From DTU024 sp964518875 (lineage in GTDB: Bacteria; Bacillota; Clostridia; Christensenellales; Aristaeellaceae): 46,536 nt of DNA. Shown here piece by piece: positions 34,223 to 41,899 of the stretch; position 1 is the stretch's first letter, and each line of letters begins with the position of its first letter. Location: NCBI GenBank assembly GCA_964518875.1, contig CAZFHI010000016.1, positions 1 through 46,536 on the forward strand, in the 5' to 3' direction. A program made the position numbers and the translations under genes. The notes under the pieces are model-generated. The model saw nothing but the letters and a program-made list of their open reading frames with translations. It did no database searches and was not told the DNA's origin.

Positions 34223-34666
34223 ATGAGAAATAAACAGGTTCTGCTCACGCTTACAGGAAGAACAGCCATGCTGGACGATAACGACGGCATTTTGCGCGTA
34301 ACTACGCTTGGCAGGCTTTCCGGCAAAAAGGATGATTGGCGTTTGCGTTATACGGAAACCGTGTCAGACGAAAGCGAAATGCAAAACGTTACCATGACGA
34401 TGGGTAAAGGCGTCGTTACTATGGCGAGCGAAGGCCCGTTCAGCACGGATATGGTGTTTGAAAAAGGCTGCCGGTATGAAGGAAGCTACCGTACGCCGTA
34501 CGGCGCGCTTGATATGAGTATATTCCCTACTATTGTAAACTACAACATTTCTGAAGACGGCAATGGAGAAGTAAACCTTAAATACCAGCTGGACATAGAC
34601 GGACAATATGCCGCTGTGCACAGGCTGCATATAAAGCTTAAGGCAGACAAGCCTGATGCCGATTGA
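34223..34666 (+). CDS. DUF1934 domain protein
   Basis: A 147-residue member of DUF1934 (YwiB-like), a small beta-barrel fold of lipocalin/calycin appearance, common in Bacilli and Clostridia. Family marks are WRLRYTETVSDESEMQNVTM near residue 39 and the PYGALDMSIFPTIVNYNI segment near 91. Function is unknown in the family. GGGGGAGG lies before the ATG. The last 11 nt overlap the next gene, and the promoter upstream has an operator-like palindrome. Confidence 0.9.
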   Translation: MRNKQVLLTLTGRTAMLDDNDGILRVTTLGRLSGKKDDWRLRYTETVSDESEMQNVTMTMGKGVVTMASEGPFSTDMVFEKGCRYEGSYRTPYGALDMSIFPTIVNYNISEDGNGEVNLKYQLDIDGQYAAVHRLHIKLKADKPDAD

Positions 34667-35153
34667 ATACTTTAAAAATAAGGCGCGCGATGCTTTAGGC
34701 GTCCGCTGCTTTCTGCAGCGGGACAGATACGAACGCGCTTTATTTTTTTCCGATTTTCCTAAATTTAAAAATAAGGATCTTGAAAGCAGGCTTAAAGACG
34801 CCGGCTTTAGCGTTAAAACAGATAAAGGCTTTGCGCTTATTTCACCTGATGAAAAGCTGCTGAAAGAATTTTTTTTAACAATAGGTCCGCAGCCTTTGCC
34901 AAGGCCTTCGGACAGCAATATGCAAATAATTTCATGCGCCAATATTTTAAGAATGCATGAAAATAAAGCGGACAAAGAAAACGCGGAAGCGCTTGTAAAG
35001 CTTATGCATATATTGAATAGAAAGGATTTTAGCCTCGCCTGCAGCTTTCTTATGCGACGCCTTGCTGTTTCCCTTAGGGAGCGCAAAAGCGTTCCAAAGC
35101 ATGGGGCGGAGCTTTTATTGTTCAGCTTTAACAAAACGGAGGTAGAAAAATGA
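34656..35153 (+). CDS. Hypothetical protein, unrecognised
   Basis: A 165-residue soluble protein that I do not recognise. It begins with a basic segment (YFKNKARDALGV), has a short beta-like part (GFSVKTDKGFALISP) and ends helical (KLMHILNRKDFSLACSFLMR). No signal peptide, membrane segment or clear catalytic motif is seen. It overlaps DUF1934 by 11 nt and the MBL-fold gene by 4 nt, so it is very probably a real, translationally coupled gene with matching codon use. Its start has only a weak AAGG upstream. Confidence 0.68.
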   Translation: MPIEYFKNKARDALGVRCFLQRDRYERALFFSDFPKFKNKDLESRLKDAGFSVKTDKGFALISPDEKLLKEFFLTIGPQPLPRPSDSNMQIISCANILRMHENKADKENAEALVKLMHILNRKDFSLACSFLMRRLAVSLRERKSVPKHGAELLLFSFNKTEVEK

Positions 35154-35809
35154 TAATTGAATACTTTGGACACGATGAATTTTTGCTTGAAAACGCGTAT
35201 GGAACTAAAATACTTACAGACCCTTATAACCCCAAAATGCTTAATCTTAAAGAAAAGAAAATAAGGGCGGACATTATTACTGTGAGCCATGGGCATGACG
35301 ACCATAACTACGTTAAAAAGGCCGAGGGCGATTTTAAGGTTTTGGACAAAGAAGGCGTCTATGAATTTGAAAATATGCGCATAAGAGCTATAAAAAGCTA
35401 CCATGATGAAAAACAAGGCGCCTTGCGCGGCGAAAACCTTATTTTTATTTACGAAACGGAAGGGCTGCGCATTGCGCATTTAGGCGACTTGGGCCATATG
35501 CCCGATGAAAGGCAGACCGATATTTTATCTAAATTAGACGTGCTTTTTCTGCCTGTAGGCGGCAAATACACAATAGACGCGAAAGCGGCAAGGCGGGTCG
35601 CGCAGATTTTGCGGCCGGCGATGATTATACCTATGCATTACAGGTTAAGCTTTGGGGGATTAAGCGATATAGAAGGTATAGAGCCGTTCTTAAACGAGAT
35701 GAAACAGGTTAAAGCAAGCAAAGTAAACCTTTTGCGCATAACAAAAGAGGATATATCGGAGCAGCCAAAAATTGCGGTAATTAAAGCACAGGCTGAAGCG
35801 GCGGAGTAA
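35150..35809 (+). CDS. MBL-fold metallo-hydrolase
   Basis: A 219-residue metallo-beta-lactamase-fold hydrolase of the UlaG/UPF0173-like group. The metal-binding motif is SHGHDDHNYV near residue 45, with AHLGDLGHMP near 103 and PMHYRLSFGG near 160 supplying the other ligands. Such proteins hydrolyse phosphodiester, lactone or similar bonds; the substrate cannot be told from sequence. GGAGG precedes the ATG, which overlaps the stop of the upstream hypothetical gene. Confidence 0.92.
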   Translation: MIIEYFGHDEFLLENAYGTKILTDPYNPKMLNLKEKKIRADIITVSHGHDDHNYVKKAEGDFKVLDKEGVYEFENMRIRAIKSYHDEKQGALRGENLIFIYETEGLRIAHLGDLGHMPDERQTDILSKLDVLFLPVGGKYTIDAKAARRVAQILRPAMIIPMHYRLSFGGLSDIEGIEPFLNEMKQVKASKVNLLRITKEDISEQPKIAVIKAQAEAAE

Positions 35810-35822
35810 CGCAGCGTTAATT

Positions 35823-35851
35823 TTGACCAAACGGCTGACTATATGTATAAT
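35823..35851 (+). promoter_or_regulatory. Near-consensus promoter of the secreted glycosidase-type gene
   Basis: TTGACC (35823-35828), a 17-nt spacer and TATAAT (35846-35851) lie 33 nt before the ATG at 35885. Confidence 0.75.
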
Positions 35852-35884
35852 ACCCAGAGAATATGCAATTTCCGGAGGTTTTAG

Positions 35885-37699
35885 ATGCAAAAAAAGTTTG
35901 TTGCGATTTTTATGTGCCTGCTCCTTGCGTGCCTTGCGGCGTTCAGCGAGGAAGCGGTATTAAGGCCGTATAAAGACAATGAATACCAATACGTGCTATT
36001 TGGAAAGCGCCCTGAAGGCGAACAAACGCCTGTCCTGTGGCGGGTGGTGTCGGCCGATGAAGAAAATATTTTATTGCTTTCCGAATATGTATTGGATAAT
36101 GCTCAAGCGCACGGCGACGCCGGAATTTTTTCGGAGTACATAGGGAGCGACATATATAAATATATTAACAATGACATGGCTCAGGCCTTTTTTTCTGAAG
36201 AAGAAAGAGCTATTTTTGCTTCTGAAGACGCGCTTTCTCTGCCAAGCCCTGATATGCTTAAGGATAAGGGCTTAGGATTTGGAACAAAGAAGTCCCGCGT
36301 AGCGTATGCGACGGAATACGCTAAAGCGAAAGGCGCGTCTGAAAAATCAAGCTACTGGATGGATGCGGTTTCTCAAACGAACAGCCGCGCTATGCGCATA
36401 GTGCTTGCGGACGGAACGTTAGGCTTTATCTCGGTAGAAAGCTTTGGCGGCATAAGGCCAACGCTCAGGCTGAACGCGGAGCTTGTAACTGTGGATTCCG
36501 GCAGCGGCGCGATGGAAGACCCGTTTATACTAAGCGTTACAAAGGAAACGATAGAAAGGGTAAGGGCTCAAAAGCAGGCTGAGGAAGAGCGTATAAGGCG
36601 GGAAGAAGAAGAAAGGCTGCTTGAGGAGCAGGCTGAAAAGCAAAAGCGCGATGAAGAACAGAAAAGGGCTCAGGAAGCCGTAAATGAAGCGCAAAAAAAT
36701 TTTGACGAGGCCAAATCAAGCGGCGCTGACCAGGAAGAAATAGACAGGCTTGAAAAGGAGCTTGAGAGCAAGAAAGACATATTGTTAAATATGGTTTCCA
36801 TGGAAGTAGAAGGCTTCCCTTTGCTTACAAAAGAGGGTTTTCTGCCGGAGGGCTCTGAAGAATTTATATACATAGACGAGCAAAAAGGAGAATGGCGCTA
36901 CTGCTCGGATAAGCTGCGCATAGAAATATTAAAGCACGAGCGCATATTCGATAAAAACAGGCTTACAAAATATTTTACCGCTGAAATCATAGCGCCAAAG
37001 GGCGTTCAGCCGTTTAAGACATATCCGTTTGCGGAAAACCGCACGGTAAACCGCGACGCTTTCAAGGCAAAGCAGAGCGATATAGCGAGGCAGCATAATC
37101 TTGTTTTAGCTTTCGGCGCAGATTACTATATATACCGCACAGGAAGAAAAGGCGTAAAGGTCGGGGTGGATATACGCGACGGGCAGGTCCTCTTTGACGA
37201 TCCTACATCAAGACCCAAGCGCACCTACCCTCCGCTTGACATGATGGCGCTTTACCCTGACGGAGATATAAAGGTATTTACCCAGCATGAGATAACGGCG
37301 TCGGAGCTGTTAACGTCCGGCGCAAGCGACGTGTTCAGCTTTGGACCTTGGCTTATAAGAGACGGGGAGCTTAACGAAAGCTATGATAACTACGGCTACA
37401 ACCCCAACCCGCGCGTAGCTCTTGGCATGGTGGAGCCGGGCCACTACTTTTTGCTCGTTGCGGAAGGCAGAACGAACGTGAGCAGGGGACTTAAATGCAA
37501 GGAAAGCGGCTATATATTAAACGAGCTTGGTTGCAAAACGGCATTTAACCTTGACGGCGGCTGGACTTCTAGCATTATATTTATGGGAAATCAGCTGAAC
37601 CAGCTTGACAATAACGGCGTTCACAACAACGCCCGCACACAGAACGAGGTCATAGGCGTGGGCGTTTCAGACAGGCTTTCAGAATACATTACTGAATAA
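35885..37699 (+). CDS. Secreted coiled-coil protein with phosphodiester glycosidase (NAGPA) domain
   Basis: A 604-residue exported protein. A signal peptide (residues 1-20, cleavage near AFSEE) is followed by a DUF6273-like domain (about 25-220, starting with YQYVLFGKRPEGEQ and WRVVSADEENILLL). A highly charged coiled coil with many Glu, Lys and Gln residues spans about 222-300. From about 320 an NAGPA-type domain follows, ending in LNELGCKTAFNLDGGWTSSI and NNARTQNEVIGVGV, which carry the conserved NLDGG motif. NAGPA proteins remove GlcNAc from phosphodiesters; bacterial ones may act on wall or exopolysaccharides. GGAGG precedes the ATG. The domain combination suggests a wall-associated enzyme. 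Confidence 0.88.
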   Translation: MQKKFVAIFMCLLLACLAAFSEEAVLRPYKDNEYQYVLFGKRPEGEQTPVLWRVVSADEENILLLSEYVLDNAQAHGDAGIFSEYIGSDIYKYINNDMAQAFFSEEERAIFASEDALSLPSPDMLKDKGLGFGTKKSRVAYATEYAKAKGASEKSSYWMDAVSQTNSRAMRIVLADGTLGFISVESFGGIRPTLRLNAELVTVDSGSGAMEDPFILSVTKETIERVRAQKQAEEERIRREEEERLLEEQAEKQKRDEEQKRAQEAVNEAQKNFDEAKSSGADQEEIDRLEKELESKKDILLNMVSMEVEGFPLLTKEGFLPEGSEEFIYIDEQKGEWRYCSDKLRIEILKHERIFDKNRLTKYFTAEIIAPKGVQPFKTYPFAENRTVNRDAFKAKQSDIARQHNLVLAFGADYYIYRTGRKGVKVGVDIRDGQVLFDDPTSRPKRTYPPLDMMALYPDGDIKVFTQHEITASELLTSGASDVFSFGPWLIRDGELNESYDNYGYNPNPRVALGMVEPGHYFLLVAEGRTNVSRGLKCKESGYILNELGCKTAFNLDGGWTSSIIFMGNQLNQLDNNGVHNNARTQNEVIGVGVSDRLSEYITE

Positions 37700-37709
37700 T
37701 AGAATAAAG

Positions 37710-37802
37710 ACACGCCTCTTTATACTTATTCCAACTAAAAAGGCATAAATACTTTTTAAAACCAGAGTATTGGATTAAGCGTTAAAAGGGGCGTGTTTTT
37801 TT
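37710..37802 (+). terminator. Terminator between convergent genes
   Basis: ACACGCCTCTTT (37710-37721) pairs with AAAGGGGCGTGT (37785-37796) through a 63-base loop and is followed by a run of seven T (37796-37802). The T-run touches the stop codon of the convergent AraC gene. The opposite direction has no good U-run, so it serves mainly the plus-strand gene. Confidence 0.65.
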
Positions 37803-38685
37803 ATGCGTTTTTAACGGAACCAGGACTGTGCCCGAACTCTTTTACGAAAGCACGGTAAAACACCGAATAATTAGCGTATCCCACGGCGTTTGAAACGTTT
37901 TGGGGATTGTATCCGTCTGAGAGCATCTGCATCGCTGTATGCAGACGCTTTTTTGTTATGTACTGGTAAGGCGTTATGCCCATGCCTTTTGTAAATGTTC
38001 TTGAAAGCGCGCTCTTGCTTAAATAAAAGTGCTGCGCTATTTCGGCTACCGAAAGTGTGCTGTAAGAAATTTCGCTGTCTATGTAGTCAACTATCTTTTG
38101 AAGCCTGCCGTGGCTTTTCGCTAACGGCTTTGTGTTTTTAATCGCTCTGCATATATGTACCATTATTTGAGAAAGCAGCGAAGCCCTCAGCACGTCTTCG
38201 CCGAACTGGCTTTCGTCAAGCTGTATAATTTCCTCCATAAGGGATTTTAATTTAAGCACTTCTTTGCCGGACAGGTGTATCAACGTTTTGCCGTTTTCAA
38301 AGCACTGAAGAAGATTTGTACGTTCAGTGCTGAGTTTTTCTATGTATTTTTGGGAAATCCACAGAAACATTCGCTTATAAGGCCCGCTTGTATCCTTTAT
38401 TTCAGGCCAATGCATAACGCCTGCCGGGATTAAGAGCAAATCTCCATAAGACAGTTTGTAGCTTTCTTTATGCACATGGTAGTTTACGCTCCCTTCAAGA
38501 AACAAATAAATCTCATAGAAACCTATATGGTAGTGTATTGGAGTGCCGGAAGCGTAGCATTGTTCGTAGTAGAAGGCTTCTAAGTCTTCTCTTTGCATAA
38601 ACCAGCGTGTAAGATCCCTTTCTTCCTTGCTGTAAACGCGCTTTTTGTCCAACTTATGCTCTTCCTTTCCATAATATATGCGCAT
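37801..38685 (-). CDS. AraC-family transcriptional regulator of the right sugar locus
   Basis: A 294-residue regulator with an N-terminal cupin domain (about 40-140; IHYHIGFYEIYLFLEGSVNY and DLLLIPAGVMHWPE) and a C-terminal AraC DNA-binding domain (about 190-290; VAEIAQHFYLSKSALSRTF and VSNAVGYANYSVFYRAFVKE). The ATG at 38685 lacks a clear ribosome binding site, whereas a TTG at 38652 has AAAGGAAG 8-15 nt upstream, so the true protein may be 11 residues shorter. It is divergent from the solute-binding protein gene and probably controls that operon. Confidence 0.93.
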   Translation of the reverse strand: MRIYYGKEEHKLDKKRVYSKEERDLTRWFMQREDLEAFYYEQCYASGTPIHYHIGFYEIYLFLEGSVNYHVHKESYKLSYGDLLLIPAGVMHWPEIKDTSGPYKRMFLWISQKYIEKLSTERTNLLQCFENGKTLIHLSGKEVLKLKSLMEEIIQLDESQFGEDVLRASLLSQIMVHICRAIKNTKPLAKSHGRLQKIVDYIDSEISYSTLSVAEIAQHFYLSKSALSRTFTKGMGITPYQYITKKRLHTAMQMLSDGYNPQNVSNAVGYANYSVFYRAFVKEFGHSPGSVKNA

Positions 38686-38770
38686 GAATATTCAGGTTTA
38701 ACGCTTATTCCGTGTTTTTTAGATTATGCCAAAGAATAGTTGCTTCGTCAAGTTTAACGCTTCTTTTTGT

Positions 38771-38796
38771 AATGTTTAATGTAAATAATGTAATGT
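38771..38796 (+). promoter_or_regulatory. Array of AATGT repeats, putative AraC operator
   Basis: AATGT occurs four times in 26 bases (starting at 38771, 38778, 38787 and 38792) and ends just before a weak promoter whose -10 is probably TAAAAT at 38817-38822. The position, next to the -35 region of the operon and opposite the AraC gene, suits an activator site. Function inferred. Confidence 0.4.
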
Positions 38797-38843
38797 GAAG
38801 AGTGCTGCAAACATGATAAAATAAACACAATAAAAAGAAAAAG

Positions 38844-38863
38844 TTCCGGAAAATCAGCCGGAA
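38844..38863 (+). promoter_or_regulatory. Leader hairpin before the right solute-binding protein gene
   Basis: TTCCGG (38844-38849) and CCGGAA (38858-38863) form a 6-bp stem with an 8-base loop directly before the ribosome binding site AAAGGATG (38866-38873). It may protect the 5' end or limit ribosome access. Confidence 0.4.
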
Positions 38864-38877
38864 AGAAAGGATGAACA

Positions 38878-40107
38878 ATGTCTAAAAAAATAATCGCAGT
38901 TTTGCTGTCCGTTGTTATGCTTTTGCCTTTAATGGCATTCGCGCAGGACGAAGTTACACTTAAGGTCCTTTGGTTCAACGACGCAAACGAATCGGAGGTA
39001 TTTGAAGAAACAATAAAGGATTATCTGGATGAAAACCCGAACGTCAAGATTGACATGCAGGTAATAGCCTTTGACGCGTATGAAAAGCAGCTTAAATTAA
39101 TGCTCGCGGGCGGCAACGCACCTGATATAGTGCGCCTGCCTACGGCCCTTATGCCTGTATTTTCAGAATACTTGGCGCCGCTTGAAGACTATGTGGACGT
39201 TAAAGCGGTTGAAGAATCTTTCGCTCCCTCCATGCTCGCCTACGCCAACAACGCGGAAGGCAAAATTGTAGCCTATCCTACGGAAGCCACCGCGAACGGC
39301 ATGCTTATAAACAAGACCGCTTTTGACAAAGCCGGCGTAGATCTTACAGAAATTTCAAAAACATGGGACTGGAGCGAATGGGAAGAAGTAATTAAAAAGG
39401 TAGTGGAAGCGAACGAAGACATAAAGTACGGCCTTGCAGTGGACTTTACGCCTCACAGGCTTTCCACCATACTCTACCAGTTTGGCGGCAGAATGCTTTC
39501 AGAGGATTTATCCAAGGTTAACTTCAACAATGAAGGAACAATAAGCGCGCTAAAATGGTTCAAGCAAATGCACGATGAAAAAATAATACCTCCTTCTGTA
39601 TGGATGGGATCTGAAAACCCGGCTGAGCTTTTCCAGGCAGGTATTGTTGCGTGCCACATAGGCGGCAGCTGGAACATAAACACATACGCCAATATAAAAA
39701 ACTTTGAATGGACGGCTGTTCAGATGCCAAAAGGCACCATGCGTTCATCAGTTCCGGGCGGCAAGTTTATAGCGGGCTTTAAGGACAGCCCGAACCAGGC
39801 GGAAGCGCAAAAGCTTATGGCGCATTTTTCAGATGCCGAGCACAACGCAAAGTACTGCCTCGGAACGTATAACCTTTCTTCAAGGACCGACGTGACAATA
39901 GAATATCCAAAGGCTACGGAAGCGTTCAACGTATTTTCTGAAGAGCTTAAAATTACGCCTCCTTTTACGGCTCAGGAATGGAACACGGCTATAGTCGGAA
40001 AAATAAGCGGCATTGTAAAAGAGCAGGTTGTTCAAGCGCTTCTTGGCGCTATGACGGTTGAAGAAGTCTGTGCTGAAATAGATAAACAGGCGGCAGATTT
40101 GCAGTAA
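38878..40107 (+). CDS. Sugar ABC transporter solute-binding protein (family 1)
   Basis: A 409-residue periplasmic-type sugar-binding protein for a CUT1 importer. The signal peptide covers residues 1-22 (KKIIAVLLSVVMLLPLMAFA, cleavage before QDE). No lipobox cysteine is visible. The LKLMLAGGNAPDIVRLPTAL segment near 75 and the TWDWSEWEEVIKKVVEANED segment near 162 are typical of the family. A good ribosome binding site (AAAGGATG) precedes the start. It has the codon use of the native region, unlike the left transporter. The operon ends with a GH31 enzyme, so an alpha-linked glucoside or xyloside is the likely ligand. Confidence 0.94.
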   Translation: MSKKIIAVLLSVVMLLPLMAFAQDEVTLKVLWFNDANESEVFEETIKDYLDENPNVKIDMQVIAFDAYEKQLKLMLAGGNAPDIVRLPTALMPVFSEYLAPLEDYVDVKAVEESFAPSMLAYANNAEGKIVAYPTEATANGMLINKTAFDKAGVDLTEISKTWDWSEWEEVIKKVVEANEDIKYGLAVDFTPHRLSTILYQFGGRMLSEDLSKVNFNNEGTISALKWFKQMHDEKIIPPSVWMGSENPAELFQAGIVACHIGGSWNINTYANIKNFEWTAVQMPKGTMRSSVPGGKFIAGFKDSPNQAEAQKLMAHFSDAEHNAKYCLGTYNLSSRTDVTIEYPKATEAFNVFSEELKITPPFTAQEWNTAIVGKISGIVKEQVVQALLGAMTVEEVCAEIDKQAADLQ

Positions 40108-40117
40108 TTGAGTTTAC

Positions 40118-40142
40118 CAGGGGCAGCTTTAGGCTGCCCCTG
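40118..40142 (+). other. Strong intra-operon hairpin behind the solute-binding protein gene
   Basis: CAGGGGCAGC (40118-40127) and GCTGCCCCTG (40133-40142) form a perfect 10-bp stem with a 5-base loop, with no T-run behind it. It is more likely an mRNA-stabilising or partial-processing hairpin that keeps binding-protein mRNA above permease mRNA than a terminator. Confidence 0.75.
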
Positions 40143-40159
40143 CGCTATCGGGAGAAAAC

Positions 40160-41074
40160 ATGAGCAAATCAAAAGGAATAAAGGCGCAAAAAAGACCAAA
40201 GGGGAATTTTCACCAAGTATTGGCGCCCTCTCTTTTTTTACTGCCAAATATGGCGATTTTCGTGCTGTTTATAATAATACCAGCGGTGCAGGGGCTTTAC
40301 ATGGCCTTTACGGACTGGAGCATACTCGGCGCGCCTAAGCCTGTGGGCTTTAAAAATTACGCGAAGCTTTTTAGCGACAGAGTTTTCGGGATAACAGTAA
40401 AAAACACGCTTATATATTGCTTTTTTACGGTTATTCTTATCATGCTGCTCGCATTGCTTTTAGCGCTTATGCTGTATAAAAACAAGCTGAGAGGAGAAAA
40501 AGCCTTCAGGTCTGCCTTTTATGTTCCATCGCTTATGAGCATGATTACAGTAGGCATTGCGTGGCGCTTCATATTAGGCGATGAAATGGGCATAATAAAC
40601 TATTTAATACGCCTTTTCGGGGGCAAAGGTATCCAGTTTTTAACGGATACCGGCCTTGCCATGTTTTCTATTATATTTGTTTCCATATGGGCTCAGGCGG
40701 GGTATTATATGGTTATTATGATTTCTGGTTTGCAGGCCATACCCTATGAGCTTTACGAGGCCTCCCGCATAGACGGCGCAAACGGCTTTCAGGCGTTCTT
40801 TGATATAACCCTTCCTTTGCTTAAGCCTACAATTTTAGTGGTAATGGTGCTGTCCACAATAGCGTCGTTTAAAGCCTATGAGCTTATAAACGTTATGACA
40901 GGCGGTGGACCGGGCTATGCCACAAAGATGATGGTGCAACAGATATACCAGGTGGCGTTTACCGAGGACAGAATGGGCTACGCCGCTGCAATGAGCACGC
41001 TTTTAATGGTTATAATAGGCATATTTACGTTCATACAATTCCGAGTTACGGGGAGAAATGAGGACTATGAATAA
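40160..41074 (+). CDS. Sugar ABC transporter permease, MalF type
   Basis: A 304-residue permease with about six membrane segments after a basic N-terminal stretch. The ATPase-docking EAA loop is YEASRIDGANGFQAFFDITL near residues 201-220, followed by PLLKPTILVVMVLS. GGGAG precedes the ATG. Partner of the MalG-type subunit overlapping its 3' end. Confidence 0.94.
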   Translation: MSKSKGIKAQKRPKGNFHQVLAPSLFLLPNMAIFVLFIIIPAVQGLYMAFTDWSILGAPKPVGFKNYAKLFSDRVFGITVKNTLIYCFFTVILIMLLALLLALMLYKNKLRGEKAFRSAFYVPSLMSMITVGIAWRFILGDEMGIINYLIRLFGGKGIQFLTDTGLAMFSIIFVSIWAQAGYYMVIMISGLQAIPYELYEASRIDGANGFQAFFDITLPLLKPTILVVMVLSTIASFKAYELINVMTGGGPGYATKMMVQQIYQVAFTEDRMGYAAAMSTLLMVIIGIFTFIQFRVTGRNEDYE

Positions 41075-41897
41075 AAATAGCTTTTCTTTCGGCAGGCTTG
41101 TTGAATACATAATTCTAATAATACTTGCATTACTGTTCCTTTTCCCCGTAATATGGGTGGCGCTGAGCTCGTTTAAGCATCAGCAGGAGCTTTTTCAGGT
41201 ACCTATGACGTTTTTCCCTGAGGAATGGACCGTTAACAACTATGTATTTTCGTTTGCGCAGAACAATTTTTTTATAAACTTTAAAAACAGCCTTATAGTA
41301 TCCATAACTTCTACTTTTATTACAGTGCTCATTAACACTATGGCGGGCTACGCGCTGGCAAAATATATTTTCCCGGGGAGAGAGTTTATATTTACTGTTA
41401 TGCTCGCAACGTTAATGATACCGCTGCAGGTTATAATGGTGCCCGTATTTTTGCAGCTTAAGCGCTTTCATATGCTTAATAATCTCTGGGGCGTTATTAT
41501 ACCGCCCGCCGCTACGCCCACCGGCGTGTTTCTCGCGCGCCAGTACATGGTAAGCCTGCCAAACTCCATGATAGAGGCTTCAAGAATAGACGGCGCAAGT
41601 GAAAGCAAGATATTTTTAAGCGTCGTAATACCGCTTTCAAAGCCCATAATAGCTACCATAACCATTTTTTCATTTATGTGGCGCTGGAACGATTACCTCT
41701 GGCCTTTGATAGTAATAACGGACAACAATCTGCAGACTCTGCAGCAGGCGCTGGCTGGTTTTGTTGGACAACTGCAGATAAACTGGTCGAGCCTGCTTGC
41801 AATGACGAGCATTTCAATGTTGCCCGTAATACTGGTGTTTTTCATGTTCCAAAAATATTTTATGACCGGCATAACTGCAGGAAGCGTGAAAGGATAA
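41058..41897 (+). CDS. Sugar ABC transporter permease, MalG type
   Basis: A 279-residue permease that overlaps the MalF-type gene by 17 nt from this start, or by 8 nt if the ATG at 41067 is used; GGGGAG upstream is close to both. About six membrane segments, the EAA loop EASRIDGASESKIFLSVVIP near residues 173-192, and the MalG-type MWRWNDYLWPL stretch are visible. The C-terminus GITAGSVKG is typical. The next gene starts 2 nt after the stop. Confidence 0.94.
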   Translation: MRTMNKNSFSFGRLVEYIILIILALLFLFPVIWVALSSFKHQQELFQVPMTFFPEEWTVNNYVFSFAQNNFFINFKNSLIVSITSTFITVLINTMAGYALAKYIFPGREFIFTVMLATLMIPLQVIMVPVFLQLKRFHMLNNLWGVIIPPAATPTGVFLARQYMVSLPNSMIEASRIDGASESKIFLSVVIPLSKPIIATITIFSFMWRWNDYLWPLIVITDNNLQTLQQALAGFVGQLQINWSSLLAMTSISMLPVILVFFMFQKYFMTGITAGSVKG

Positions 41898-41899
41898 CT

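Noticed and set aside
34364..35479. A long minus-strand open frame of 371 codons
   Set aside because: It runs opposite three well-supported, overlapping plus-strand genes with family matches and native codon use; it has no recognisable domain.
41678..41899. Upstream extension of the GH31 reading frame into the permease gene
   Set aside because: The region codes for the MalG-type permease in another frame, and the clear ribosome binding site is before the ATG at 41900.
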